This document shows, piece after piece, positions 8,355 through 17,981 of a stretch of DNA of 64,000 nucleotides (its first letter is position 1; each line of letters starts with the position of its first letter). Made by a program: the position numbers and the translations under genes. The stretch is taken from the NCBI GenBank assembly GCA_021797855.1, contig JAJZYX010000001.1:1-64000 (forward strand), written 5' to 3'. Source of the DNA: Thermoplasmata archaeon. GTDB taxonomy: Archaea; Thermoplasmatota; Thermoplasmata; Thermoplasmatales; GCA-001856825. A model generated the notes under the pieces. It searched no databases, had not been told where the DNA came from, and saw only the letters and a list, made by a program, of their open reading frames with translations.

Positions 8355-9593
8355 TTACTTCTTACCCACACCTTTACGATAGGCCTTTACCGCCCCAGCA
8401 AGCTGTTGCAGTCCCTTTTCCAGCAATGATCTGGGGCAGGCTATGTTCACCCTCTCGAATCCCGCTCCACCAGTTCTGAATTGATCTCCCCCTACAAATG
8501 CTACCTTTGCCACTTTCAGGAGGAATTCTTGCAGTTTTTCTGGATCTCCTTCAACTGCCCTGAAATCCATCCAGACCATATAAGTTCCCTCCGGCTCAAC
8601 GATCTTCACCTCAGGTATATTCCTCTTGATAAAATCCTTCAGGAAATCGAGATTCCCCTTCAGGTATTCAAGGAGGTCGTCCAGCCATTCCTCGCATTCA
8701 TCGTACGCCACCTGTACCGCCAACTGTGCGAATGAGTTTGGTAAGTCTGGCCCAATTTTAGAAATTGAATTTTTGAAATCTTTCCTAATCCTTGGGTTGG
8801 GTATTATGATGTTGGATATCTGAAGGCCGGCCAGGTTGAATGTCTTGGAGGCTGATGTGCAAGTGATTGAGTTGTCTGAAAATTCGCGTGATATGGATGC
8901 GAAGTTAGTGAACGAAACCCCGGGATACCTTATGTCGGAGTGTATTTCGTCCGAAATGACGATAAGTCCGTTTCCCATGCATATTTTTCCTATGCGAGTT
9001 AGTTCGTTCCTCGTCCAGATCCTCCCAAGCGGATTGTGGGGAGAACATATTATCATCATTTTGGCCTTGGGGTCGTTGGCTTTGAGTTCAAGATCATAGA
9101 AATCAATTTCGTAATGGCCATCAACGAGTTTTAGAGGATTCTCAAGAACAACCCTCCCATTAGCCTCAATGATATTGAAGAATGGGTAATAGACGGGAGG
9201 TTGAACGATAATCTTGTCACCTGGGTGGGTGAAGGCCATTATCGCATGGGATATTGCAGGTATCACACCAGGCGTAAAGACAATCCAGTCCTCCTTTAAA
9301 TTCCAACTGTATCTTCTTCTGTACCAGTGGATAACGGAGCTGTAGTATTTTCTGCTCATTGCCGTATAGCCAAATATCCCATGCCTGGCCCTTGATACCA
9401 TAGCTTCCACTACTGGCTCCGGAGATCTGAAATCCATGTCCGCCACCCACATAGGAAGGACATCGTCGTAACCAAAGTGTTCCTTCAAGGAGTCCCATTT
9501 CTCGGAAGAAGTATTCCTGCGATCCGTTACCTCATCGAAGTCATATTTCCCCTTCTCTCTGCTAACCATTGGATGATTGAATTGGAGTGTCAT
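8355..9593 (-). CDS. MalY/PatB-type PLP-dependent C-S lyase or aminotransferase
   Basis: 412 residues, fold-type I PLP enzyme. The N-terminal YDFDEVTDRRNTSSEKWD and LPMWVADMDFRSP are hallmarks of the MalY/PatB (cystathionine beta-lyase) branch. SPHNPLGRIWT, the DEIHSDI cofactor region and the PLP lysine in TSASKTFNLAGLQ follow. Members cleave cystathionine or cysteine conjugates or transaminate; which one applies here is open. ATG 9593 has a TATA-like TTTTTAAG about 30 bases upstream; an internal ATG at 9569 is an alternative start. Confidence 0.82.
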   Translation of the reverse strand: MTLQFNHPMVSREKGKYDFDEVTDRRNTSSEKWDSLKEHFGYDDVLPMWVADMDFRSPEPVVEAMVSRARHGIFGYTAMSRKYYSSVIHWYRRRYSWNLKEDWIVFTPGVIPAISHAIMAFTHPGDKIIVQPPVYYPFFNIIEANGRVVLENPLKLVDGHYEIDFYDLELKANDPKAKMMIICSPHNPLGRIWTRNELTRIGKICMGNGLIVISDEIHSDIRYPGVSFTNFASISREFSDNSITCTSASKTFNLAGLQISNIIIPNPRIRKDFKNSISKIGPDLPNSFAQLAVQVAYDECEEWLDDLLEYLKGNLDFLKDFIKRNIPEVKIVEPEGTYMVWMDFRAVEGDPEKLQEFLLKVAKVAFVGGDQFRTGGAGFERVNIACPRSLLEKGLQQLAGAVKAYRKGVGKK

Positions 9594-9748
9594 ATATCCT
9601 AATTTCGGTGAAATGCTCCCTTAAAAAGGAGACGTCCGTTCTCGCCTTTACACCCCGGCCTTCTTCCCTTATTTCCGAGGGCGGAATTGGATGTGTTCTC
9701 CTGTGACAGTGGCAACGTATGTGCAACCGCCCGAAACTTGATAATATC

Positions 9749-9758
9749 TTTATATCCA
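9749..9758 (+). promoter_or_regulatory. TATA-like promoter of the S13-S4-S11-RpoD operon
   Basis: TTTATATCC about 35-40 bases before TTG 9792, followed by GGTGAT (9784-9789) just before the start as ribosome binding site. Inferred from position. Confidence 0.55.
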
Positions 9759-9791
9759 AAACATCTTTAGGTCTTACTCACCGGTGATATA

Positions 9792-10313
9792 TTGGCTCAA
9801 GAGAAAGGTAAGAACGAGAATATAAAATACATTGTGAGACTTGCTAACACGAATCTAGATGGAACTAGACAGGCGGTTTACGCCCTCTCAAACATAAGAG
9901 GAATTGGTTATAGGACTGCTGAAATCCTGCTCAAGAAGATGAACATCCCTTTGAATGCGAAACTTGGAGAAATCGAGGACGATAAGATAGACCAGATTAA
10001 GGAGGCAATAGACAAGGGGTATGCGGAGCTGTATCCACCGTGGACCCTCAACCATCAAAGAGACATTCAGACAGGAAAAGATCTTCTAAAGGTCGGACCT
10101 GATCTTGGGGTTGCAGTTCAGGATGATATAAACAGGATGAAGAGAACAAGAAGTTACAAGGGAATTAGGCACGAGAAAGGGAAGAAGGTCAGGGGGCAGA
10201 GAACGAGGTCTAATGGCAGAAAGGGGCTCGCGGTGGGAGTTATAAAGAAGAGAGAGGGGCAGGCAGAGGGGGCAGCTCCAGCACCGGCAGCCGCAGAGGA
10301 AACCAAGAAGTGA
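9792..10313 (+). CDS. rps13: 30S ribosomal protein S13 (uS13)
   Basis: 173 residues with the archaeal/eukaryotic S13 extension. GIGYRTAEILLKK is the helix-hairpin-helix region and RSYKGIRHEKGKKVRGQRTRSNGR is the conserved rRNA-binding C-terminal part, followed by an acidic/Ala-Pro tail. TTG start preceded by GGTGAT. First gene of the conserved archaeal operon S13-S4-S11-RpoD. It contacts the head of the small subunit and the P-site tRNA. Confidence 0.95.
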   Translation: MAQEKGKNENIKYIVRLANTNLDGTRQAVYALSNIRGIGYRTAEILLKKMNIPLNAKLGEIEDDKIDQIKEAIDKGYAELYPPWTLNHQRDIQTGKDLLKVGPDLGVAVQDDINRMKRTRSYKGIRHEKGKKVRGQRTRSNGRKGLAVGVIKKREGQAEGAAPAPAAAEETKK

Positions 10314-10319
10314 TGATCT

Positions 10320-10898
10320 ATGGGAGATCCTAAGAAGATAAGGAAGAAGTACGAAACTCCGAGGCATCCATTTGAGGGGGAGAGGATCAAGGCTGAGAAC
10401 AAGCTTGTTGCAGCTTATGGACTCAAGAACAAGAGGGAACTTTGGAAGGCTGAATCCGAACTCAGGAAATACAGAACAAACGCAAGAGATATCCAGGCAA
10501 GCTTGAGACTTGGAGACCAGAGGGCGTTGGAAAGAATAAAGAGCATGATTGGAAGGCTCTCAAGATACGGGATACTTACCGAAAATGCTACAGCGGACGA
10601 CATTCTAGCCCTCAATGTCCAGTCGTTTCTGGAGAGAAGACTTCAGACCATCGTACTGAGAAAGGGACTTGCGAAGACACCTGGCATGGCGAGGCAATTG
10701 ATTGTCCACGGTCACATCCTGGTGGGGGATAGGAAAGTGACGATACCAGGATACAAGGTACTTAAGAGCGAGGAGGAATCAATTAATTATGCACCCAGTT
10801 CACCGTTCAACAACGAACTTCATCCAATGAGGATGGTTGGCGAGAGGAAAGAGGGGGAGGTACCTGCAACTGGTGAAGAGAATAAGGAGGAATCATAA
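10320..10898 (+). CDS. rps4: 30S ribosomal protein S4 (uS4)
   Basis: 192 residues. N-terminal [23 protein letters not shown], then the S4 RNA-binding domain with [34 protein letters not shown] and VTIPGYKV. It binds 16S rRNA early in assembly. Six bases follow the S13 stop, and the stop overlaps the S11 start (TAATG). Confidence 0.96.
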   Translation: MGDPKKIRKKYETPRHPFEGERIKAENKLVAAYGLKNKRELWKAESELRKYRTNARDIQASLRLGDQRALERIKSMIGRLSRYGILTENATADDILALNVQSFLERRLQTIVLRKGLAKTPGMARQLIVHGHILVGDRKVTIPGYKVLKSEEESINYAPSSPFNNELHPMRMVGERKEGEVPATGEENKEES

Positions 10899-11281
10899 TG
10901 GGTAAGTTAGGAGTAGTCAACATTTATGCATCCCAGAACAACACAGTCATAACAGTGACGGATATAACCGGAGCCGAGACGCTCGCCAAGGCGTCAGGCG
11001 GCATGGTTGTTAAAGCGGACAGGGACGAGAGTTCGCCATACGCAGCTATGAAGGAGATAGACCTCATAGTGGAAAAGCTCAGGGAGAAGGATATAACGGA
11101 TGTTGTTATAAAGATAAGGGCCCCTGGAGGAGCAAAAAGCCACAATCCTGGACCCGGAGCGCAGGCTGCGGTCAGGGCTCTCGCCAGGGCAGGGATAAAG
11201 ATCTCGAGGATAGAAGATTCTACACCCATTCCCCACGACGGAACGAAGAAGAAAGGGGGGAAGAGGGGAAGAAGAGTATGA
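10898..11281 (+). CDS. rps11: 30S ribosomal protein S11 (uS11)
   Basis: 127 residues with the typical sequences [50 protein letters not shown] and the basic C-terminus [23 protein letters not shown]. It forms part of the small-subunit platform at the mRNA exit. Stop overlaps the RpoD start (ATGA). Confidence 0.97.
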   Translation: MGKLGVVNIYASQNNTVITVTDITGAETLAKASGGMVVKADRDESSPYAAMKEIDLIVEKLREKDITDVVIKIRAPGGAKSHNPGPGAQAAVRALARAGIKISRIEDSTPIPHDGTKKKGGKRGRRV

Positions 11282-12099
11282 CGGAAAGCATTAAGATTCT
11301 GGAAGAGGGTGGCAACTTTATCAGGTTCGAAGTCAACGACGTGTCTCCAGCGTATGCCAACCTCCTGAGGAGGACACTCATCAACGACATTCCAAAACTT
11401 GCCATATCAAAGGTCAACTTCCATCACGGAGAGATAAGACAGGAAGGGGACAAGGTGTATTCCTCCCTCACATCATTGTTTGACGAGGTTATAGCCTCAA
11501 GGCTCGGTATGATCCCCCTTCCCACTGACCTCAAGATGAACGAGAGGGAGACGTGCAGCTGTGGCGGTGCTGGCTGCTCTCTATGCACAGTGAACTACAG
11601 CATCTTCGTAGTGGGACCAAAGAAGGTCACCAGCGGAGACCTAATTGCGGTCGGGGACTCGAAGATGTCGCCGATCGACAAGGACATCCCGATAGTGGAA
11701 CTCAACGAGAGGCAGGCCATGATGCTGGATGCAGAAGCCTACATGGGCAGGGCCAGGGAGCATGCAAGATTTCAGACCACAAGCGGAGTTTCATACAGAT
11801 ACGGCAGAGAGCTTAAAGTATCGGCAAGGGAACCGGAGCTTGATGAGATAATAAAGAACTCCCCGAAGAACGTCCTCAGGAAAAACGACAAGGAAGTCGT
11901 TTTCACGGCAGATTTCCCGTCCAAGTACCTAAGCAAGCTATACAGAATGGACTCGCTAGAAGTGAAGGAGGACGAGAGAAGATTTATATTCTATTTTGAA
12001 ACTGATGGCAGCCTCACGCCGAGACAGGTCCTTGATTATGCCCTCTCTCGAATAAGGGATAGACTGTCAGGAATTGTCGAGAACGTGCCAGGCGAATGA
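11278..12099 (+). CDS. rpoD: DNA-directed RNA polymerase subunit D
   Basis: 273 residues, archaeal counterpart of Rpb3 and the bacterial alpha N-terminal domain. Dimerisation-domain signature [22 protein letters not shown], and the inserted cysteine-rich module [11 protein letters not shown] (C-x-C-x4-C-x2-C), which in several archaea holds a 4Fe-4S cluster; other archaea lack it. Assembles with subunit L to nucleate RNA polymerase. Overlaps the S11 stop by ATGA. In many archaea L18e, L13 and S9 follow; here SRP54 follows instead. Confidence 0.96.
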   Translation: MTESIKILEEGGNFIRFEVNDVSPAYANLLRRTLINDIPKLAISKVNFHHGEIRQEGDKVYSSLTSLFDEVIASRLGMIPLPTDLKMNERETCSCGGAGCSLCTVNYSIFVVGPKKVTSGDLIAVGDSKMSPIDKDIPIVELNERQAMMLDAEAYMGRAREHARFQTTSGVSYRYGRELKVSAREPELDEIIKNSPKNVLRKNDKEVVFTADFPSKYLSKLYRMDSLEVKEDERRFIFYFETDGSLTPRQVLDYALSRIRDRLSGIVENVPGE

Positions 12100-12117
12100 T
12101 ATTAGCGGGTGAATGAG

Positions 12118-13482
12118 ATGGTGCTCGACTCCCTGGCCAAGAGCCTTCGGGAAGCTTTGAAGAGGATCAATAGGAGTTCTCTTGTAGATGACAGGCTCGT
12201 TGAAGAGATAGTCAAGGAGATGCAGAGGGCTCTTCTAATGGCAGACGTGGACGTGGCACTCACTCTTGAGATAACGAACAACGTAGAAAAGAGGGCGAAG
12301 GAAGAACCCGTTCCAAAGAATTCCAACCCAAGGAACCATCTTATCAAGATCATATACGAAGAACTGCTAAAGATTCTCGGCAAGCCAAGGGAATTCCACG
12401 TCAAGCCGGCTACGATAATGCTTGTGGGGTTATACGGGCAGGGAAAGACAACCAGCGCCGGGAAGATTGCAAAGTTTTACATGAAGCACGGATACAAGGT
12501 TGTCCTCATTGCCGCCGACACGCAGAGACTCGGAGCGTACGAGCAGCTGGAGCAGGTGGCGTCATCCGTGGGTGCAAGCTTCTTCGGCATATACGGAGAA
12601 AAGGACAGCAGGAAGGTGGTGAGGGAAGGAATAGAGAAATTCAAGGAATGGGACGTGAAGATTGTAGATACCAGCGGAAGAAATGCAATTGATGAATCCC
12701 TTGCCAGGGAGATATCGGAGATAAATGAGATCAGCAGGCCGTCTGAGGTAATTCTCATACTAGACGCAAGCACCGGACAGCAGGCCGGCAAGCAGGCCAA
12801 GGCATTCAACGATTCTGTGAAGATAACTGGAGTATTCATAACGAAGCTCGACGGTACTGCCAAGGGGGGTGGGGCCCTGAGTGCAGTCGCATCTACCGGG
12901 GCACCAATACTCTTCATAGGTACAGGGGAGCACATGGATGACATGGAATACTTCAACCCTGCAAGATTCCTCTCCAGGCTTCTGGGCATGGGGGATTTCG
13001 AAACCCTCATGGCTGCGGCAAAGGATTTCCAGAAAGGGATGGATGAAGAATCCCTGGAAAAGATGGTGCAGGGGAAATTCACGCTCAAGGAGATGTACGA
13101 CGTCTGGGATCAGATGAACAAGCCAGGACTGTTCAAGAAGCTTTTCGAATCACTTCCGATGGCGCCTGGAGGGATAAGAAAGGATATTGACGACAAGTTC
13201 TTCGATGAGTCAGAAAACAAACTGAAAAAATATAAGGTCATCATGGATTCAATGACTTACTACGAGATGGAAAATCCAGAGGAGATCAAGGGCTCAAGGG
13301 TTGAGAGAATAGCGAACGGATCCGGATACACGACATCGGACGTGAAGGAGCTACTGAGGGACTACAAGAGGGTCAAGGACATGGTCAAGAACATCAAGGG
13401 CAACAGGAAGATACTGAGCCTGATGAAGAAGCAGTTCAAAAGCGGGAATTTACCGGAAGACCTTGCCAATATGCCTCAATAA
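12118..13482 (+). CDS. srp54: Signal recognition particle 54 kDa protein
   Basis: 454 residues from ATG 12118, five bases after GGTGA; an in-frame GTG at 12109 is less likely because family members start MVLD.L...L. N-domain four-helix bundle, then the GTPase domain with P-loop GLYGQGKTTSAGK (about residue 104), AADTQRLGAYEQL, DTSGR and TKLDGTAKGGG, then the M-domain with the signal-sequence/SRP-RNA helix SRVERIANGSGYTTSDV. It targets ribosomes carrying membrane proteins to the membrane. Directly downstream of rpoD, 18 bases after its stop. Confidence 0.96.
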   Translation: MVLDSLAKSLREALKRINRSSLVDDRLVEEIVKEMQRALLMADVDVALTLEITNNVEKRAKEEPVPKNSNPRNHLIKIIYEELLKILGKPREFHVKPATIMLVGLYGQGKTTSAGKIAKFYMKHGYKVVLIAADTQRLGAYEQLEQVASSVGASFFGIYGEKDSRKVVREGIEKFKEWDVKIVDTSGRNAIDESLAREISEINEISRPSEVILILDASTGQQAGKQAKAFNDSVKITGVFITKLDGTAKGGGALSAVASTGAPILFIGTGEHMDDMEYFNPARFLSRLLGMGDFETLMAAAKDFQKGMDEESLEKMVQGKFTLKEMYDVWDQMNKPGLFKKLFESLPMAPGGIRKDIDDKFFDESENKLKKYKVIMDSMTYYEMENPEEIKGSRVERIANGSGYTTSDVKELLRDYKRVKDMVKNIKGNRKILSLMKKQFKSGNLPEDLANMPQ

Positions 13483-13490
13483 TCTGGCAT

Positions 13491-13973
13491 CTAAAATTTC
13501 CCTTGCAGGTGCATTCTTATCAGACGCTGATAAGTCTCTCCGTTCCTCTTGGCCTGTTCCGCAACAGATTCGTCGCATCTTATGATTCTTGCTGGGGAAC
13601 CGACTGCGAGGCAGTTTTTGCCTATCACTTTTCCAGAAGTGACTATTGAGCCAGCGCCAATCACCGCACCTTCTTCGACCACAGATCCTGACAGAAGTAT
13701 GCTTCCCATGCCTATCAGCGCATTGTCCCCTACTTTGGCACCGTGGACAATAGCACCGTGACCAACCGAAACATTCTCCCCCAGTTCCGTCCTGTAATCA
13801 TGATCAGCGTGAATCACCACGTTATCCTGAACGTTTGAACATTTCCCCACGACTATGGAGTTCTGATCTCCCCTGAGTACCGCACCGAAGAATATGCCTG
13901 CGTTATCTCCTATGGTCACGTCCCCTATTATTGTAGCGCTGCGCGCAATGAAAACGTCCTTCCCCACTTTCAC
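13491..13973 (-). CDS. Gamma-carbonic-anhydrase-like left-handed beta-helix protein
   Basis: 160 residues of hexapeptide repeats forming a left-handed beta-helix. Three histidines in the spacing of the zinc site are present: H55, H72 and H77 in VIHADHDY and VGHGAIVHGA. The acidic loop of the classical Methanosarcina Cam is missing, as in the YrdA/PaaY/CamH subgroup, whose activity varies. A trimer with metal at the interfaces is expected. GTG start preceded by AGGAA. Convergent with srp54, with only 8 bases between the stops. Confidence 0.85.
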   Translation of the reverse strand: MKVGKDVFIARSATIIGDVTIGDNAGIFFGAVLRGDQNSIVVGKCSNVQDNVVIHADHDYRTELGENVSVGHGAIVHGAKVGDNALIGMGSILLSGSVVEEGAVIGAGSIVTSGKVIGKNCLAVGSPARIIRCDESVAEQAKRNGETYQRLIRMHLQGKF

Positions 13974-14050
13974 ATTTCCTTAAGATTAAAGTGTATTTAT
14001 CGATTTCTTCCCCTTCACAGGTCACAAGGTATAACGTCTACGCATTCAAG

Positions 14051-15106
14051 TTAAACGGCGTATAGTTTTTCCTCATCACTCTTCTTTTTCACGATTATGT
14101 GGATGTCTTCTCCGCAATACGGACAGAGACCTTCGGGAGTCACCCTGTTCTTGGTTATCTGGAATCCAAATCTCCTGATCAGCTCCCTCCCGCAGTTGGG
14201 GCAGTAGGTGTTCTCCAGGGGATGGCCCGGTACGTTCCCTATGTAGACAAATTTAAGACCCTCATCCTTGGCGATGGAATGATGTTTCTCAAGCGTCTCC
14301 ACTGGAGTCACGGGGACATCGTTCATCAGGTAGTCAGGATGAAATCGTGTAAAGTGCAGTGGGACGTTGGGCCCAAGGTTCTCATATATCCACCTCGCTA
14401 GTTTTCTTGCGTCATCTTCGTTGTCCCCCATACCCTTAACTGGGACAACCAGGTCGGTTATTTCCGTGTATATTCCCACCTCTTTCAATCTCTTAAGGGT
14501 GCTAAAAACGGGGGAATAAGTCGTAATGCCTATATACTTCCTCGCAAACTGGTCGTTCGCATTTCCCTTAAAATCAACACTCATGGCATCTACGAATTCC
14601 TTCAGGTACCGAATCGACTCTTCCGTCTCATAACCGTTACTCACAAAGGTGCTGAACAGACCTTTTTTCTTAGCCAGAATGCCTATGTCGTGAGCGTACT
14701 CTGCAAATATAGAAGGCTCGTTGTAGGTGTATGATATCCCGTCTGAACCGCTTTCCATGGCCAGCCTTACCACATCCTCAGGTTCAAGGTGTTCTCCGGA
14801 CGTATCTCTCCTCTGTGATATGTCGTAATTTTGGCAGTACTTGCACATCCAGGAACAACCATGGGTAGATAGGGACAGAACCCTTCCTCCGGGAAGGTAA
14901 TGGTAGAGCGGCTTCTTCTCTATAGGGTCGACCGCAATAGCCGCTACCTTACCATAGACCATGAGGTATAGGACGCCTCCTATATTCTTTCTCACGCCGC
15001 AGAAGCCGGTCTGCCCGTCATTCAATAGGCAGTATCGACTGCAAGCGGTGCAACGTACTTTGCCCTGCTCCTCCCTGTACAGAAAGGCCCCTTTCATTGA
15101 GATCAC
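14051..15106 (-). CDS. AmmeMemoRadiSam-system radical SAM protein (AmrS-like)
   Basis: 351 residues. An N-terminal zinc/iron-binding-like motif CTACSRYCLLNDGQTGFCGV is followed by the radical SAM cluster motif CSWMCKYCQNYDIS, the glycine-rich SYTYNEPSIFAEY and ITDLVVPVKGMGDN, and a C-terminal four-cysteine ribbon CPNCGREL...CPYCGE. This combination is typical of the radical SAM member of the widespread AMMECR1-Memo-radical SAM trio, whose reaction is not well defined. AMMECR1 and Memo are not in the window. Confidence 0.85.
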   Translation of the reverse strand: MISMKGAFLYREEQGKVRCTACSRYCLLNDGQTGFCGVRKNIGGVLYLMVYGKVAAIAVDPIEKKPLYHYLPGGRVLSLSTHGCSWMCKYCQNYDISQRRDTSGEHLEPEDVVRLAMESGSDGISYTYNEPSIFAEYAHDIGILAKKKGLFSTFVSNGYETEESIRYLKEFVDAMSVDFKGNANDQFARKYIGITTYSPVFSTLKRLKEVGIYTEITDLVVPVKGMGDNEDDARKLARWIYENLGPNVPLHFTRFHPDYLMNDVPVTPVETLEKHHSIAKDEGLKFVYIGNVPGHPLENTYCPNCGRELIRRFGFQITKNRVTPEGLCPYCGEDIHIIVKKKSDEEKLYAV

Positions 15107-15149
15107 ATAAGAAATTAGAACTTAGCACTTTCTATTCTCTTTCCGCTAC

Positions 15150-15317
15150 TTAAAGAGGCCAGAAGATCTTGAGTAGCTCAACGACTACCCCGAATATCAC
15201 TGCGATGTATAAAACCAACTTCGGGTCGAAAATCGGACCCCTGTCCTCCTCCTCGTCAAAGTACCGTATGAGACCAGCAGCTGACTGGAATCCAGAACCT
15301 TTCTTGTCGTCGGGCAA
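15150..15317 (-). CDS. secG: Preprotein translocase subunit Sec61 beta (archaeal SecG)
   Basis: A 55-residue gene. The minus-strand translation begins PDDKKGSGFQSAAGLIRYF, continues with an acidic DEEED stretch and GPIFDPKLVLYIAVIFG, and ends with a single membrane helix closing in LLKIFWPL. The GSGFQSAAGLIRYFDEE...PKLVL pattern is the archaeal Sec61 beta signature. TTG start at 15317; ATTTAAA on the minus strand around 15341-15350 is a TATA-like box about 27 bases upstream. It is the small tail-anchored subunit of the SecYE-beta channel and pairs functionally with SRP54 nearby. Confidence 0.9.
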   Translation of the reverse strand: MPDDKKGSGFQSAAGLIRYFDEEEDRGPIFDPKLVLYIAVIFGVVVELLKIFWPL

Positions 15318-15451
15318 CGATTCGTTATGGCAACAGGTCGTTTAAATCTTTCTTTGGAGTTAATGATGAGAATTCTTCAACGATGCTATGAAAAAGATAA
15401 AATTCCAAAAGTTGTTATTTAGGTGCCCTAAAGGTCAAGGTAGGGGCAAAA

Positions 15452-16015
15452 ATGAAATACGACGATGTAGCTTTTCTTAAGTTTGTAAGACGCTTCAAGT
15501 TTGAACCGGCAGAAAAAATCTACCTAATGATAGGAGATCAGAAGTTCGCTTGGGGTGACGGGTATCCGGAAGGGGTACCTAGTTGTGTAATAACAAACCA
15601 TCGAATTCTGGCAATAGCTTACTGGAGTGGTTTTTTGAATAGAGTTGAAGCGGACGGCGAAACACGATTAGAAGATATTCTTTTCCTTGAAGCGGAAAGA
15701 CGGGATAACTCTTATTATCTATATGTGAACGGCAAGTTAATGGAAGGGTATTCCGAAAGTCATCCTACAGGTCTAGATATAACCTCTTATAAATTGGAGC
15801 AACTCATCATCGCTAGGAGGAAAGAGTTGGGCCTGCCATCCATAACAATAAAGAAGTCAGTTAGACAAACAGATTCCAAGAAATCTGGCGGAGAATCACA
15901 AGTGGTAGTCAAGGAAATTGTGAAAGAGATTGTAAAAATCCCTTGCAAATACTGTGGAAACCTTAATGAAATGACAGCTTCTAAATGCCAAACCTGTGGT
16001 GCACCTGTAAATTGA
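15452..16015 (+). CDS. Unknown protein with C-terminal zinc ribbon
   Basis: 187 residues, not recognised. The first 125 residues look like a compact mixed alpha/beta domain resembling a PH-like/GRAM fold by pattern (EKIYLMIGDQKFAWGDG, VPSCVITNHRILAIAYWSG, ITSYKLEQLI), but this is a guess. A hydrophilic linker with the repeated VVKEIVKEIVKI leads to a rubredoxin-type ribbon with cysteines at about 165, 168, 179 and 182 (CKYCGN, CQTCGA). The gene is more AT-rich than its neighbours and has long flanking gaps, suggesting acquisition. The start ATG has no strong ribosome binding site. Confidence 0.7.
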   Translation: MKYDDVAFLKFVRRFKFEPAEKIYLMIGDQKFAWGDGYPEGVPSCVITNHRILAIAYWSGFLNRVEADGETRLEDILFLEAERRDNSYYLYVNGKLMEGYSESHPTGLDITSYKLEQLIIARRKELGLPSITIKKSVRQTDSKKSGGESQVVVKEIVKEIVKIPCKYCGNLNEMTASKCQTCGAPVN

Positions 16016-16250
16016 AGAGGATTCAATACAATTTTAATATCATCCTTTGCGTGTAGCTAGCACCTATTACCCTTAACCCTTTACTTACCAGACAAGTAAT
16101 CTGCACTTAGACATGACCAATAAAAATTTTCTAATCGGGTGAGAAGCGGTATTATACAAGCTCCTGAATTGAACCTGTTACCAACAAAAATATAAAGTAC
16201 GAGCCGAAGATATTTCTACCCAGATGTTATATGAGGGGAAGGGGAATTAA

Positions 16251-17981
16251 ATGATGCATGACCTAAATCTTATGGTAGCAGGCCCCCAAGGTAGCGGAAT
16301 CAATTTCACGTCTGATAGTTTTGCAAAGCTCATGACGAGGGAAGGGTATCACGTCTTTACGAACGCAGAGCTCTTCTCGACGATAAAGGGGGAACACTCA
16401 TACTTCAGGGTGAGAGTCTGCAAGGATATGATACGGAGCTACTCCAAGAGGATAGATATTCTAATCCCACTGGATGCGAAGAGCGTACTCCTGCACACCA
16501 AGGAGTTATCCAAGGACGGTGCAATCATCTACGAAAACAATATAGACGACGAAAGACATGAGGAAATTCCATACAAGAACATTCTTCAAAGTGTGGCCAC
16601 AAAATTCGGCAAGTCACTCTCTGACCTGAACGTGATGAAGAACACGGTTGCACTGGCAGGTGCGACCAGAATGATAGGCCTCGACAAGGAGAAGCTAAAG
16701 AAAGTAATTTCTGAAAATTTCTCCTCCAGACCGAAAATAGCGGAAATGAATAATTCCATCGTGGATGAAGTGTATGCGGAATTTTCGCCCAAGAGGTCCT
16801 TCGACCTTGAGCCGACCACCTACAAGAAGAGGATGCTTATAAACACCACTCACGCGGTGGGAATGGGGAAAGTGGCTGCTGGTTTGAAATTCCAATCATA
16901 TTACCCCATTACGCCTGCGAGTGATGAGTCTAACTACCTGGAGAGGATAATGGGGACATATGACTTTGTCGTAGAACAGACAGAAGACGAGATTGCCGCA
17001 ATAAACATGGCAATCGCAGCCGCCAACACTGGACTGAGGTCAGCAACCAGTACATCCGGACCCGGCTTCTCACTTATGGTTGAAGCGCTTTCCTATGCGG
17101 GAATGACTGAAACTCCTGTAGTCATATTCTTCTACCAGAGGGCAGGTCCAGCCACTGGAATGCCTACTAGGCATGAACAGGGGGATCTGAAATACGCCCT
17201 AAGCGCGGGACATGGGGAGTTTCCCAGGGTAGTCATCGCCCCTGGAGACCACAAGGAGGCTTTCTACGATACCACAGAGGCGTTCAATATAGCAGAGACC
17301 TATCAGTTACCAGTAATAGTGCTTCTTGACAAGGCAATGGCAATGAGCAACTATACTGTGGACCCATTTGACCTTTCAAAGGTCACGATAAAGAGGGGAA
17401 AGCTTATCCTGAAGGAAACGAGCGATTATCTCAGGTACAGATTCACTGACGACGGTATTTCCCCAAGATCAGTACCTGGGGTCAAGGGTGGCCTGGTAAC
17501 TATTGCGGGCGACGAGCACGATGAAGACGGCCACATATTCACAGAAGATGCTGACAACAGGATAAGGATGATGGAGAAAAGAATGAGAAAGCTGGATTCC
17601 GTTGTAAGGGACCTCCCACCAGACATGAAATTCAAGTTCTATGGAGACCGGGACAATAAGAAGGTTGTACTTTCTTGGGGATCGGCCAAGGGGCCAATAT
17701 TGGATGCCATGGAAAAGGTGAAAGATGTGTCGTTACTGCAAATCAGGATGATGGAGCCTTTCCCTGCAGAAGAGGTCTTAAAGATCCTTGCAGGAAAGAC
17801 CATAATAGATGTAGAACAGAATTACAGCGGTCAGCTTGCAGACCTCTTGAAGGAAAAGACGGGGTTATCGGTAAGCTCAAGGGTGGTAAAGTTCAACGGA
17901 AGACCAATAGCTTACGAGGAGATGGTAGAAGTTCTATCCAAACCCCAGCCGGCAAAGAGGGAGGTGCTGAACTATGCTTAA
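16251..17981 (+). CDS. 2-oxoacid:ferredoxin oxidoreductase, fused gamma-alpha subunit
   Basis: 576 residues. Residues 1-190 are the gamma domain (VAGPQGSGINFTSD at the start, TIKGEHSYFRVRV), and residues about 195-576 are the alpha domain with FQSYYPITPASDE and STSGPGFSLMVEAL. This is the two-gene (alpha-beta) OFOR layout known from Sulfolobus, which oxidises pyruvate, 2-oxoglutarate and other 2-oxoacids to acyl-CoA with ferredoxin. Tandem ATGs at 16251 and 16254 follow a GAGGGGAAGGGG purine stretch. The beta gene overlaps the end by 8 bases. Confidence 0.93.
   Translation: MMHDLNLMVAGPQGSGINFTSDSFAKLMTREGYHVFTNAELFSTIKGEHSYFRVRVCKDMIRSYSKRIDILIPLDAKSVLLHTKELSKDGAIIYENNIDDERHEEIPYKNILQSVATKFGKSLSDLNVMKNTVALAGATRMIGLDKEKLKKVISENFSSRPKIAEMNNSIVDEVYAEFSPKRSFDLEPTTYKKRMLINTTHAVGMGKVAAGLKFQSYYPITPASDESNYLERIMGTYDFVVEQTEDEIAAINMAIAAANTGLRSATSTSGPGFSLMVEALSYAGMTETPVVIFFYQRAGPATGMPTRHEQGDLKYALSAGHGEFPRVVIAPGDHKEAFYDTTEAFNIAETYQLPVIVLLDKAMAMSNYTVDPFDLSKVTIKRGKLILKETSDYLRYRFTDDGISPRSVPGVKGGLVTIAGDEHDEDGHIFTEDADNRIRMMEKRMRKLDSVVRDLPPDMKFKFYGDRDNKKVVLSWGSAKGPILDAMEKVKDVSLLQIRMMEPFPAEEVLKILAGKTIIDVEQNYSGQLADLLKEKTGLSVSSRVVKFNGRPIAYEEMVEVLSKPQPAKREVLNYA

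Noticed and set aside
9562-9759. Minus-strand open frame upstream of S13
   Set aside because: Basic, low-complexity translation without family features; overlaps the MalY-like gene start and promoter region.
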